From positions 83,180 to 147,179 of the forward strand of contig JNWL01000010.1 in NCBI GenBank assembly GCA_000716465.1: DNA of 64,000 bases. The letters run 5' to 3'. How positions within the stretch are numbered: the stretch's first letter is position 1; each line of letters starts with the position of its first letter. Source of the DNA: Streptomyces bikiniensis (GTDB taxonomy: Bacteria; Actinomycetota; Actinomycetes; Streptomycetales; Streptomycetaceae). Below the pieces are notes generated by a model. That model did not search any database and had not been told where the DNA came from. It saw nothing but the letters and a program-made list of their open reading frames with translations. This document shows, one piece after another, positions 28,668-36,280 of the stretch. The translations under genes and the position numbers were made by a program.

Positions 28668-29420
28668 TCACCTCACCGGCAGGTGGTACGCGATCCGGTA
28701 GCGGTCGGCCGGGACCACCACGTCGGCGGTCTCGACGGCCCGGCCCGAGGCGTAGTAGGTCCGCTCCACGACCATGACCACGTGGCCCGGGACCCCGCCC
28801 AGCGCCAGGAGCTCGTCGGCGAGGCCGGGGCGGGCGCCGACCTCCTCCACCACGTTGTCCACGACGACGTCGATGGCGGCCATCCGCTCGACGACCCCGC
28901 AGCCGCCCAGGGGGCCCTCCTCGGGCAGCATGACCGGCGTCCGGCCGGTGACGGCGAGGGGCTCCCAGGAGGTGGAGACCATCATGGGCTCGCCGCCGTC
29001 CCGGTACACGTACCGCGTGCGCATCACCCGCTCGCCCGGCTCGATGCCGAGCCGCCCGGCCACCTCCGGGCTCGCGGGCTCCTGTCCGCTGTTCGACTCC
29101 CAGGTGCCGTGCGCCCCCTCGGCCGCCTGCTCCTGCCGGAAGGGGCTGGCCCCGGAGGCCGGGCGGTAGCCGGAGCGGGCGATCCGGCGCGGCACCGGGC
29201 GCTCCCGCACGTACGTCCCGGAGCCCGAGCGGCCCTCCACGAGCCCCTCGGCCATCAGTACCTTGCGGGCCTCCAGTGCGACGGTGTCCGACACCCCGTA
29301 CTCCTCGCGGATGCGTGCCTGCGAGGGAAGGCGGGTATGGGGCGGAAGCGAGCCGTTGGCGATCTTCTCCCGCAGATCGCCCGCCACGCGCAGATAGGCG
29401 GGCTGCTCACCGAACGTCAC
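28668..29420 (-). CDS. GntR-family transcriptional regulator with UTRA ligand domain (HutC subfamily)
   Basis: 250 residues. The N-terminal winged helix-turn-helix (about 10-75) includes YLRVAGDLREKIANGSLPPHTRLPSQARIREEYGVSD (quoted as its two halves YLRVAGDLREKIANG and RLPSQARIREEYGVS) and GSGTYVRER. The UTRA effector-binding domain (about 95-245) has RTRYVYRDGGEPMMVSTSWEP. It starts at a GTG (29418-29420) behind GAGGGGAG. It is divergent from the chitinase gene and probably regulates itself through the palindrome at 29442-29454. Whether it controls the chitinase is unclear, since the chitinase promoter carries a dre-type site that DasR (also GntR/UTRA) would bind. Confidence 0.92.
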   Translation of the reverse strand: MTFGEQPAYLRVAGDLREKIANGSLPPHTRLPSQARIREEYGVSDTVALEARKVLMAEGLVEGRSGSGTYVRERPVPRRIARSGYRPASGASPFRQEQAAEGAHGTWESNSGQEPASPEVAGRLGIEPGERVMRTRYVYRDGGEPMMVSTSWEPLAVTGRTPVMLPEEGPLGGCGVVERMAAIDVVVDNVVEEVGARPGLADELLALGGVPGHVVMVVERTYYASGRAVETADVVVPADRYRIAYHLPVR

Positions 29421-29441
29421 TGGACACTCCCCTCAGGTTGA

Positions 29442-29454
29442 CTGTCAGCTACAG
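29442..29454. promoter_or_regulatory. Candidate operator of the divergent GntR regulator
   Basis: Palindrome CTGTCAGCTACAG (arms CTGT and ACAG) lies 22 bp upstream of the GntR GTG, within GTTGA-N-rich sequence flanked by GTTG and CAAC. GntR regulators commonly repress their own promoter from such short palindromes. This is inferred from position and symmetry only. Confidence 0.4.
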
Positions 29455-29573
29455 CGTGACAACCGTGGGTCGCGAACCGCAAGCATGGGCCAGAGTTTCA
29501 CTCGAAGTGATGAAGCCCTCGCCGTACACCTCGACTACCGAGGTTTTCTCCGGGGCGGATGCGGTCGGATCCC

Positions 29574-29602
29574 TTGACCCCATTGGTACAGACCAATACT
29601 TT
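29574..29602 (+). promoter_or_regulatory. Chitinase promoter with a dre-like palindrome between -35 and -10
   Basis: TTGACC (29574-29579), a 17-bp spacer, and TACTTT (29597-29602) fit a HrdB-type promoter. The spacer holds the palindrome ATTGGTACAGACCAAT (29582-29597). This matches the DasR responsive element found at Streptomyces chitinase promoters (ACTGGTCTAGACCACT-like, identical TGGT-N4-ACCA core). Binding there would block polymerase until glucosamine-6-phosphate releases DasR. The distance to the chitinase ATG is 60 bp. Confidence 0.8.
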
Positions 29603-29661
29603 CCTCCCTGCACGCACGCGCACTCCGCACGCTCCATCCCGCCTCGCACAGGAACGAGCCC

Positions 29662-31026
29662 ATGCGTCCCAGAGCCATGTCCAAGCCGACCTTCGGCGCG
29701 GTCGCCGCCGTCACCCTCGGCCTCCTCGCCGCCCTGGCCCCCGCCGCCGACGCGCACCAGGCCCCGCACGGAGCCGCCCACGAGTCCTCTCTCAAGCCCT
29801 CCCACGGGCAGGACCTCAAGCGGATCGGCTACTTCACCCAATGGGGCATCTACGGAAGGAACTTCCAGGTCAAGGACCTGGAGACGAGCGGCACGGCCGC
29901 CAAGCTCAGCCACATCAACTACGCCTTCGGCGTGATCGGCCCGGACGGCAAGTGCCTCATGGGCAACGCCCCCGGCTCCGACCCCTGGGCCGACTACGTG
30001 CGCCCCGTCGACGCGGCGAACTCCGTGGACGGCGCCGGCGACACCGACGGGCAGCGCCTGGCGGGCAACTTCAACGAGCTGCGCGAGCTGAAGGCGAAGC
30101 ACCCCGGGCTCAAGGTCATGATCTCGCTGGGCGGTTGGAGCGGCTCCGCGCACTTCTCCGACGCGGTGCGCACGGACGCCGGCCGCAAGGCCCTCGTGGC
30201 CTCCTGCATCGACACGTACGTCAAGGGGAACCTCCCCGTGGACGGCGCCCGCGGCGGCGCCGGGGCGGCCGCCGGGATCTTCGACGGCATCGACCTCGAC
30301 TGGGAGTGGCCGGGCTCGGACGGCGCCCCGGGGAACGTGATCCGCCCCGAGGACAAGCCCAACTTCACCAAGCTCGTACGCGAGTTCCGCGTCCAGCTCG
30401 ACGCCTACGGGCGCTCCCTGAAGAAGCGCAAGCACTACGAGCTGAGCGCGTACGTGCCCACCGCCCCCGCCAAGATCGACGCGGGCTTCGAAGTCGCGAA
30501 GATCATGCGGGACTTCGACTTCGTGAACCTCCAGGGCTACGACTTCCACGTCTCCGGCGAGCCGAGGACCGGGCAGCAGTCCGCGCTGTACGCGAAGGAC
30601 GACTTCAGCGTCGACCAGACCGTCAGGGCCTGGCTGCGGCGCGGCGCGCCCGCCCGCAAGCTCGTGGTCGGCATGCCCTTCTACGGCCAGGGCTGGACCG
30701 GGGTCACCGGCGGCGGCAACGGCCTCGGCAAGCCCGCGGCCGGCCCCGCCCCCGCCACCTGGACGGCGGGCTCCGAGGACTACAAGTTCCTGAAGCGGCT
30801 CGCGGAGTCGGGGACGTACAAGCTCTACCGGGGTGAGCGGAACGGGCACGCCTGGCTCTTCGACGGCACCACCCTGTGGACGTACGACGACCCCGCGGTG
30901 CTGCGCACCAAGGCGGACTACGTCCGGCGGAACGGGCTCGGCGGCGCGATGGTCTGGTCCCTCGACGGGGACACCCCGGACGGGGAGCTGATCACCGCCA
31001 TCGACCGGGGGCTGAAGCGGCGCTGA
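29662..31026 (+). CDS. Secreted family 18 chitinase
   Basis: 454 residues. A cleavable signal peptide (hydrophobic core FGAVAAVTLGLLAALAP, likely cut near ADA-H32) precedes a single GH18 TIM barrel. The catalytic DxxDxDxE motif is intact as FDGIDLDWEWP, with Asp208, Asp211, Asp213 and the acid/base Glu215. SLGGWS on an earlier strand and a WS(LDG) near the C-terminus complete the substrate groove. There is no carbohydrate-binding module or fibronectin repeat, so it is a compact enzyme. It hydrolyses chitin beta-1,4 links outside the cell by a substrate-assisted mechanism. The ATG is preceded by AGGAA. Confidence 0.96.
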   Translation: MRPRAMSKPTFGAVAAVTLGLLAALAPAADAHQAPHGAAHESSLKPSHGQDLKRIGYFTQWGIYGRNFQVKDLETSGTAAKLSHINYAFGVIGPDGKCLMGNAPGSDPWADYVRPVDAANSVDGAGDTDGQRLAGNFNELRELKAKHPGLKVMISLGGWSGSAHFSDAVRTDAGRKALVASCIDTYVKGNLPVDGARGGAGAAAGIFDGIDLDWEWPGSDGAPGNVIRPEDKPNFTKLVREFRVQLDAYGRSLKKRKHYELSAYVPTAPAKIDAGFEVAKIMRDFDFVNLQGYDFHVSGEPRTGQQSALYAKDDFSVDQTVRAWLRRGAPARKLVVGMPFYGQGWTGVTGGGNGLGKPAAGPAPATWTAGSEDYKFLKRLAESGTYKLYRGERNGHAWLFDGTTLWTYDDPAVLRTKADYVRRNGLGGAMVWSLDGDTPDGELITAIDRGLKRR

Positions 31027-31051
31027 TCCCCGCGCCGGGTCCGTGCCCGGT

Positions 31052-31085
31052 CCGTGCCCGGCCGCCGAGCGGCGGTCGGGCACGG
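31052..31085. terminator. Bidirectional terminator between chitinase and the convergent membrane-protein gene
   Basis: Long inverted repeat CCGTGCCCG-G-CCGCCG (31052-31067) / CGGCGG-T-CGGGCACGG (31070-31085), a 16-bp stem with one G-T pair and a 2-nt nominal loop. It lies in the 83-bp gap between convergent stops. Confidence 0.8.
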
Positions 31086-31109
31086 GGGTGCGAGAGGGCG
31101 GGCCGCGCC

Positions 31110-32276
31110 TCAGGCCGAGGTGCCCGCGCCCTCCGGCGGGGTGTCCGTCAGACCGAGCGCGCCCCGCGCGTCCGCGCCGTCGGGCAGGACGTCGAAGGCC
31201 GGGTCGTACGCCTCCCAGTACGCGTCGGCGTCGGCCGCCGTCGCCAGCCCCCGCCACTGCTTCGAGGCCGCCGCGAGGTCCTTCCGGAGCGTCGCCACCG
31301 ACCCCGCGGAGGCACCGGGCCAGGAGTGCCGTCCGAGGGCCGCGTGCGCCCCGTCGAGCGCCGCCAGGACCTCGACGGCCCAGGCCTTGTTGGCCGCGAA
31401 GTCCTCCTCGGGGTCCGCGTCCGGCTCCCGGTAGAGGGCCGTCTCGATCGGGTTCAGGGACTTCAGGAAGTGCGCCTGGTCGGTGTCCAGGGTCGTGGCG
31501 TCGGCGCGCAGCGAGCCCTTGAACGGCTTCTTCTCGCTGGCGAACGCGCAGGTCACGGCCCGGTCGCCGAACTTCCAGCTCTCGCTGCTCGGTAGGTAGT
31601 AGAAGAGCCAGACGTCCTCCGGGATCGCCCAGGTGTCCATCGCGTACGCCAGGTTGACCGTCTCGCAGCGCTTCTCCGCGAGCGCGTCGATCGCGTCCTC
31701 GCCGGGCCACGAGGCGAAGCCGGTGACCTCGAAGCCGCCGGTGACCTCGCCGTCGTGCGGACGGGCGCAGTCGACGACGGTGACCTCCGTCGTGTAGTCC
31801 TTCGCCTTGCCGTGGTCGTCGAAGCACTGGCCGGTGCGCAGCGAGAACGGGGACGACGAGCGGGAGGCGTCCTCGACGCCCTTCTTGAAGCCGCTCCACG
31901 CCGAGGAGAAGCCGCCGGTCACGAGGCCGGCGACGAGGAGCACGCAGCTGAGCGCGGAGAGCACGATACCCGCGATCGCGAGCCCCTTGCCCGCCTGGCC
32001 CTTCTTCCGGATCTTCGGGAGGGCCACGAGGCCCAGGACCAGGCCGAGGGGCGGGAGGCAGCAGACGACGCCGGAGACGAGGGAGGCGACGGCGAGTCCG
32101 CTGGTGCTCCGCGGGGGCTGCCCGTGGGGGCCGGTGCCGGGGCCGCCGGGCGGGCCGTAGGGGCCGGCCGCGTAGGGCATTCCCGGGGAGGTGTACGGCC
32201 CCGGGGCGGGCCACTCCCGCGGCTGCGGGCCCCCGGGGGGCGGCGGGGGCGGCGGGGCCGGCTGGATCGGGTCCAC
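31110..32276 (-). CDS. DUF4190 / septum-formation-domain membrane protein
   Basis: 388 residues from the GTG at 32276, chosen for the AGGAG nine bases upstream. An N-terminal Pro/Gly/Tyr-rich cytoplasmic segment (about 65 residues) leads into a DUF4190 unit. That unit has two membrane helices (LAVASLVSGVVCCLPPLGLVLGL and GLAIAGIVLSALSCVLLVAGL, each quoted in parts) joined by a KIRKKGQAGK loop. The extracytoplasmic part resembles the septum-formation domain: TGQCFDD, VVDCARPHDGEV and a later AVTCAF supply paired Cys residues. The family is common in Streptomyces and has not been given a biochemical role. A C-terminal helical region of about 110 residues follows. Confidence 0.8.
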   Translation of the reverse strand: MDPIQPAPPPPPPPGGPQPREWPAPGPYTSPGMPYAAGPYGPPGGPGTGPHGQPPRSTSGLAVASLVSGVVCCLPPLGLVLGLVALPKIRKKGQAGKGLAIAGIVLSALSCVLLVAGLVTGGFSSAWSGFKKGVEDASRSSSPFSLRTGQCFDDHGKAKDYTTEVTVVDCARPHDGEVTGGFEVTGFASWPGEDAIDALAEKRCETVNLAYAMDTWAIPEDVWLFYYLPSSESWKFGDRAVTCAFASEKKPFKGSLRADATTLDTDQAHFLKSLNPIETALYREPDADPEEDFAANKAWAVEVLAALDGAHAALGRHSWPGASAGSVATLRKDLAAASKQWRGLATAADADAYWEAYDPAFDVLPDGADARGALGLTDTPPEGAGTSA

Positions 32277-32394
32277 GGGTGGGTGCTCCTGCGGGGCGAT
32301 GGTGCGAACAGGCGATCGAGCGCGCATCGTACGCGGTCGGGCCGACACCCGTCGCGCGCGTATCGCGGGGCGGGAGGGACGCCGGGCACGCGGA

Positions 32395-32424
32395 AGGGGC
32401 GGGCGCCCGTGGGCGCCCGCCCCT
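32395..32424 (-). terminator. Terminator downstream of the subtilisin gene
   Basis: Perfect 13-bp stem AGGGGCGGGCGCC (32395-32407) / GGCGCCCGCCCCT (32412-32424) with loop CGTG, 55 nt after the protease stop. Confidence 0.8.
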
Positions 32425-32478
32425 CGTCGTTCGGCGTGCGGTGTTCGGTTCTCCGTGCTCAGGAGACCCGGGGGCGGG

Positions 32479-34053
32479 TCAGAACTGCAGGCCCCAGGAG
32501 TCGATCTTCCCGGTGTCGGCGTTCGCGTTGTCCGTGACCCGCAGCTTCCAGGTGCCGTTGGCGACCTCCGAGGAGGCGTTCACGGTGTACGTGGTGTTGA
32601 TGTTGTCCGTGCTGCCGCCGGTGCCGAAGGCCTTCAGCGTGTACGCCGAGCCGTCGGGGGCGATCAGCTGGACCTGGAGGTCACCGATGTAGGTGTGGAC
32701 GATGTTCACCGGCACCTGGAGGGCGGAGGGGGCGTTGCCGGTGACGCCGGTGACGGTGACCGGGGACTCGACGGTCGCGTTGTCGGCGATGGCGTAGTCC
32801 GCGGTGTTCTCGAACTTCTTGCCGGGCGGCGGGGTGGTGCCGCCGTCACCGACGTACAGGAGCCGGTTCGGGGAGCCGGTGCCCGGGTTGGTGACCACGT
32901 TGGGCGTGGCGGCGTTCACCAGGGCGGTGCCCACCTGGGCCGGGGTGGCCGTCGGGTTGGCCCCGAGGTACAGCGCGGCCGCGCCGGCGACATGCGGGGC
33001 GGCCATCGACGTACCGGAGATCGTGTTGGTGGCGGTGTCGCCGGTGTGCCACGCCGAGGTGATGGACGAGCCCGGGGCGAAGATGTCCAGGACGGTGCCG
33101 TAGTTCGAGAAGCTGGAGCGGGCGTCGGTGTTGGTCGTGGAGCCGACCGTGATCGCCTCGGTCACCCGGGCCGGGGAGTAGTTCGACGCGTTGGCGTTGC
33201 TGTTGCCGGCGGCGATCGCGTACGTGACGCCGGACGCGATCGAGTTGCGGACGGCCGCGTCGAGGGTGGCGTCGGCGCCTCCGCCGAGGCTCATGTTGGC
33301 GACGGCCGGCTTGACGGCGTTCCGGGTCACCCAGTCGATGCCCGCGACGACACCGGCGGTGGTGCCGGAGCCGTTGTTGTCGAGCACGCGGACGCCGACG
33401 ATCTTCGCCTTCTTGGCGACACCGTGGGCGGTGCCCGCGACGGTGCCGGCGACGTGGGTGCCGTGGCCGTTGCCGTCCTGGGAGACGTTGTCGTTGTCGA
33501 CGGCGTCGAAGCCGTTGAAGGCGCGCCCGCCGAAGTCGCTGTGGGAGATCCGCACACCGGTGTCGATGATGTACGCCGTGACGCCCTGGCCCGCGTTGTC
33601 CGGGTAGGTGTAGCTCTGGTTCAGCGGGAGGGCCCGCTGGTCGATCCGGTCCAGGCCCCAGGACGGCGGGGAGGGCTGGGTGGCGTTGATCCTGAAGACG
33701 CGGTTCTGCGCCACGGACTTCACCGCGGGGTCGGCCGCCAGCTTCTTGGCCTGCGCCTCGGAGAGCTCGACGTTGTAGCCGTTGAGCGCCGAGGTGTACG
33801 TCTTCTTGATCTTCGCGCCGTACTCGGCGGCGACCGCGCGGCCCTCGGCGGTCTCGGCCGGCGCCGACTCCTCCAGGGTGACGATGTAGCTGCCCGCGAT
33901 GGCGCCTTCGGCTCCGGCGTTCTCGATGACGCCCTCCGGGGCGGCCGGGGCGGCGGTGGCCGGGAGGGCGGAGAGCGAGCCGAGGGTGAGGGCGGCGACG
34001 GCGACCGCCGCGGCGGCGGCGACTCTGCGACGCGAATCACGCATCACTGACAT
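32479..34053 (-). CDS. Secreted subtilisin-like serine protease (S8) with C-terminal P domain
   Basis: 524-residue preproprotease. The signal peptide covers about residues 1-35, the I9-type propeptide about 52-125 (SYIVTLEE...), then the S8 domain. Its triad is Asp164 (YIIDTGVR), His197 (GNGHGTHVAG) and Ser349 (GTSMAAPHVAG), with oxyanion Asn284 (AAGNSN). A Gly/Pro linker (GGTTPPPGKK) precedes a proprotein-convertase P domain (about 412-524) with IGDLQVQLIAPDG and GTWKLRVTDNA. It is a proteinase K-like enzyme, secreted and self-processed. The ATG at 34053 (MSVMRD) follows GAGGAGG. P domains are usual in furin-like enzymes and many actinobacterial exoproteases. Confidence 0.95.
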   Translation of the reverse strand: MSVMRDSRRRVAAAAAVAVAALTLGSLSALPATAAPAAPEGVIENAGAEGAIAGSYIVTLEESAPAETAEGRAVAAEYGAKIKKTYTSALNGYNVELSEAQAKKLAADPAVKSVAQNRVFRINATQPSPPSWGLDRIDQRALPLNQSYTYPDNAGQGVTAYIIDTGVRISHSDFGGRAFNGFDAVDNDNVSQDGNGHGTHVAGTVAGTAHGVAKKAKIVGVRVLDNNGSGTTAGVVAGIDWVTRNAVKPAVANMSLGGGADATLDAAVRNSIASGVTYAIAAGNSNANASNYSPARVTEAITVGSTTNTDARSSFSNYGTVLDIFAPGSSITSAWHTGDTATNTISGTSMAAPHVAGAAALYLGANPTATPAQVGTALVNAATPNVVTNPGTGSPNRLLYVGDGGTTPPPGKKFENTADYAIADNATVESPVTVTGVTGNAPSALQVPVNIVHTYIGDLQVQLIAPDGSAYTLKAFGTGGSTDNINTTYTVNASSEVANGTWKLRVTDNANADTGKIDSWGLQF

Positions 34054-34243
34054 GTGAGGGTTCCTCCTCATTGGTGGTGCGCTGCTGTGGGGGTGCGGCA
34101 GGGACATGACAAGACGGCACGAGGTGTCCGCGCCGTTTCGAACGTCCGGCTGCCGAGCGAAAGGTTGGCGGATCCATAGGAATCGCACAAGGGTGTCCGC
34201 CGCCCCGTAACGTCCGCGCCACACGGCTGCCATCCTGGGCCGC

Positions 34244-35356
34244 ATGACCGCCTACACGTGCCCCCGGTGCCGCGTTTCCTCCCCCGTCTCCGCGCTCACC
34301 TGGTGTTGTCCGCAGTGCCGCGGCCCGTGGGACCTCGACTTCGCGAGTGAACCGGTCTCCCTCCCGTCACTCGCGTCACGTGTGAATTCATTGTGGCGTT
34401 ACGCGGAGGCGCTGCCTCCGTTGCCGTGCGCGCCCGAGGTGACCCTCGGGGAGGGCCGCACGCCCCTCGTGCCCCTCACCGCATCCGTTTCGGCCAAACT
34501 CGACTTCCTCATGCCGACGTTGTCGTTCAAGGACCGGGGCGCGGTGGTGCTCGCCGCGCACGCCCTGCGCCTCGCGCGGGCCGGCGGCCTCGACCGGGTC
34601 GTGGCCGACAGCAGCGGGAACGCGGGCACGGCCGCCGCCGCGTACTGCGCGCGGGCCGGGCTCGACTGCCGCGTGTACGTCCCCGGGGGCACGTCCCCGA
34701 AGAAGGTGGAGCAGATCCGGGCGCACGGCGCCGAGGTGGTCGAGGTGCCCGGCGACCGCGAGGCGACGGCCCGCGCGGCCCGGGAGGCCGCCGACGAGCC
34801 CGGCACCTTCTACGCCTCCCACGTCCACAACCCGTACTTCACCCAGGGCACCAAGACCTACGTGTACGAGCTGTGGGAGGACCTGGGCGGACGGCTGCCC
34901 GACACGATCGTCGTCCCCGTCGGCAACGGGACCCTGCTCCTGGGCGCCGCCCTCGCCGTCGACGAGCTGCACCGCCACGGCCTGGTGGAGACCCGGCCCG
35001 CGCTCGTCGCCGTGCAGGCGGAGGCGGTGTCCCCGCTGGCCGAGGCGTTCCACGCGGGCGCGGACGACATCGCCGGGCCGGCCGCCGCCCGCCCCACCCT
35101 CGCCGAGGGCATCGCGATCCCGGCGCCGCCCCGGGCCCGGCAGATCCTGCGGGCGGTCCGGGCGACGGGCGGCACGTTCCTGACGGTGTCGGAGGAACGG
35201 ATCCGCGCCGCCCAGCGGGACCTGGCGCGGCGCGGTCTCTTCGTGGAGGCCACCGGCACGGCCTGCTGGGCGGCGGTGGACGCGGCCCCGCCGCGCCCCG
35301 GCCTCACGGTGGTGCCGCTGTGCGGGGCGGGGGCGAAGACGGGCCTGGCGCCCTGA
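34244..35356 (+). CDS. Threonine synthase-like PLP-dependent enzyme with zinc-ribbon N-terminus
   Basis: 370 residues of the fold type II PLP family. The N-terminal zinc ribbon has Cys6/Cys9 and Cys22/Cys25. PLP-binding Lys96 lies in LSFKDRGA, the Asn loop is SSGNAG, and the phosphate-binding loop is VPVGNGTLLLG. Threonine synthases convert O-phosphohomoserine to threonine. This divergent copy carries the extra ribbon and no operon partners (hom, thrB), so it may be a second, specialised synthase or a lyase. It is divergent from the protease, with a 190-bp shared upstream region. Confidence 0.88.
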   Translation: MTAYTCPRCRVSSPVSALTWCCPQCRGPWDLDFASEPVSLPSLASRVNSLWRYAEALPPLPCAPEVTLGEGRTPLVPLTASVSAKLDFLMPTLSFKDRGAVVLAAHALRLARAGGLDRVVADSSGNAGTAAAAYCARAGLDCRVYVPGGTSPKKVEQIRAHGAEVVEVPGDREATARAAREAADEPGTFYASHVHNPYFTQGTKTYVYELWEDLGGRLPDTIVVPVGNGTLLLGAALAVDELHRHGLVETRPALVAVQAEAVSPLAEAFHAGADDIAGPAAARPTLAEGIAIPAPPRARQILRAVRATGGTFLTVSEERIRAAQRDLARRGLFVEATGTACWAAVDAAPPRPGLTVVPLCGAGAKTGLAP

Positions 35357-35413
35357 GCCGGCTCCCCCGCCCCGCACCCGGCGAGAAGCCGTACGGGTCG
35401 GAACCCGCACCCG

Positions 35414-36139
35414 TCAGAACTCGTCGGCGCCGTTGCGCAGCTCGTACGTCCAGTAGCCCGTCTTCGCGGCGGCCTCGTCGACCGCGAGGCCGCCGGCCGG
35501 GGCCTTGACGACGACGCTGCCCTCGGCCGGGCCGTCGGAGGCGAAGAGGTTCACGGTGAACTCGTTCACCACCTTGTTGTCCTCGTGGACGCCGCCGAGG
35601 GAGATCCGCACGTTGGCGTACGCGGACTCGCCGTTCTTCACCACGACCGGGACGGCCGGCCGGCTCTTCGCGACGGCCGGGACGTCCTTGGCGGTCTGGA
35701 TCGGACCGAAGGCGAGCAGCGGGTACTTGAGCAGGGTGCAGGCGCGGCCGGAGACGTTGGTGGCGGTGAGGACGACGTGCTCGGTCGGGACCTCGTCGGC
35801 CTTCGCCGCCGTGATCCTGACGTCGCCGTGGGCACAGGCCGGGGCCTTGGCGGCGGCCTTGGCGCCGGTGGCGGAGCCGGTGGACGCGGTGGAGGCGTTC
35901 GTGCCCTTGCCGCCGACCGTGGAGCCGCCGGTGGAACCGCCCGCGGTGGCGGCCGAGCCGCCGGTGGCGCCCGTGGCGCCCGTGGCGGCGGTGGCCGCGT
36001 CGGCGGCGGCCTGCGGGGCGGAGCTCGCGCTGCCGGCGTCCTTGGCGCCGGTCTCGGAGCCGCCGCAGGCGGTCAGGCCCAGCGAGAGGGCGGCGACGGC
36101 GGCGACGGCCAGGACGGTGTTCTTGCGGTGGTGACGCAT
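35414..36139 (-). CDS. DUF4232-domain lipoprotein
   Basis: 241 residues from the ATG at 36139 (MRHHRKNTVLA), preceded by GGGGGAG. The signal peptide has a lipobox LTAC at about residues 21-24, followed by an Ala/Ser/Gly/Thr-rich linker of about 80 residues containing GATGATGG-like repeats. The DUF4232 beta-sandwich follows, with conserved Cys pairs (APACAHGDVRIT, RACTLLKYPLL). It is exported and lipid-anchored, with unknown function. It converges on the threonine synthase-like gene. Confidence 0.88.
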   Translation of the reverse strand: MRHHRKNTVLAVAAVAALSLGLTACGGSETGAKDAGSASSAPQAAADAATAATGATGATGGSAATAGGSTGGSTVGGKGTNASTASTGSATGAKAAAKAPACAHGDVRITAAKADEVPTEHVVLTATNVSGRACTLLKYPLLAFGPIQTAKDVPAVAKSRPAVPVVVKNGESAYANVRISLGGVHEDNKVVNEFTVNLFASDGPAEGSVVVKAPAGGLAVDEAAAKTGYWTYELRNGADEF

Positions 36140-36203
36140 GGTGGTTCTCCCCCGGGAAGCGGTCGGTCGGCGCGTGTACGGGCCATGCGCCGGTGCACCC
36201 TTT

Positions 36204-36219
36204 CGGTGCGTACGCACCG
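36204..36219. promoter_or_regulatory. Perfect 16-bp palindrome between the SARP gene and the lipoprotein gene
   Basis: CGGTGCGTACGCACCG is fully self-complementary. Further GGTGC copies flank it (36191-36195 and near 36231). It sits 65 bp upstream of the DUF4232 start and 62 bp after the SARP stop, so it could be an operator for the former or a terminator for the latter. Confidence 0.45.
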
Positions 36220-36280
36220 GTTCGTCGATCGGTGCGGTATCCAGCTTTCCGCCCCGTACTGCCGTCCCGCCTGCGCGCCG

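Noticed and set aside
28668-29420. Naming the GntR regulator DasR
   Set aside because: Similarity is at family level only, and no dasABC or nag genes are adjacent. The dre-like site nearby does not identify the local protein.
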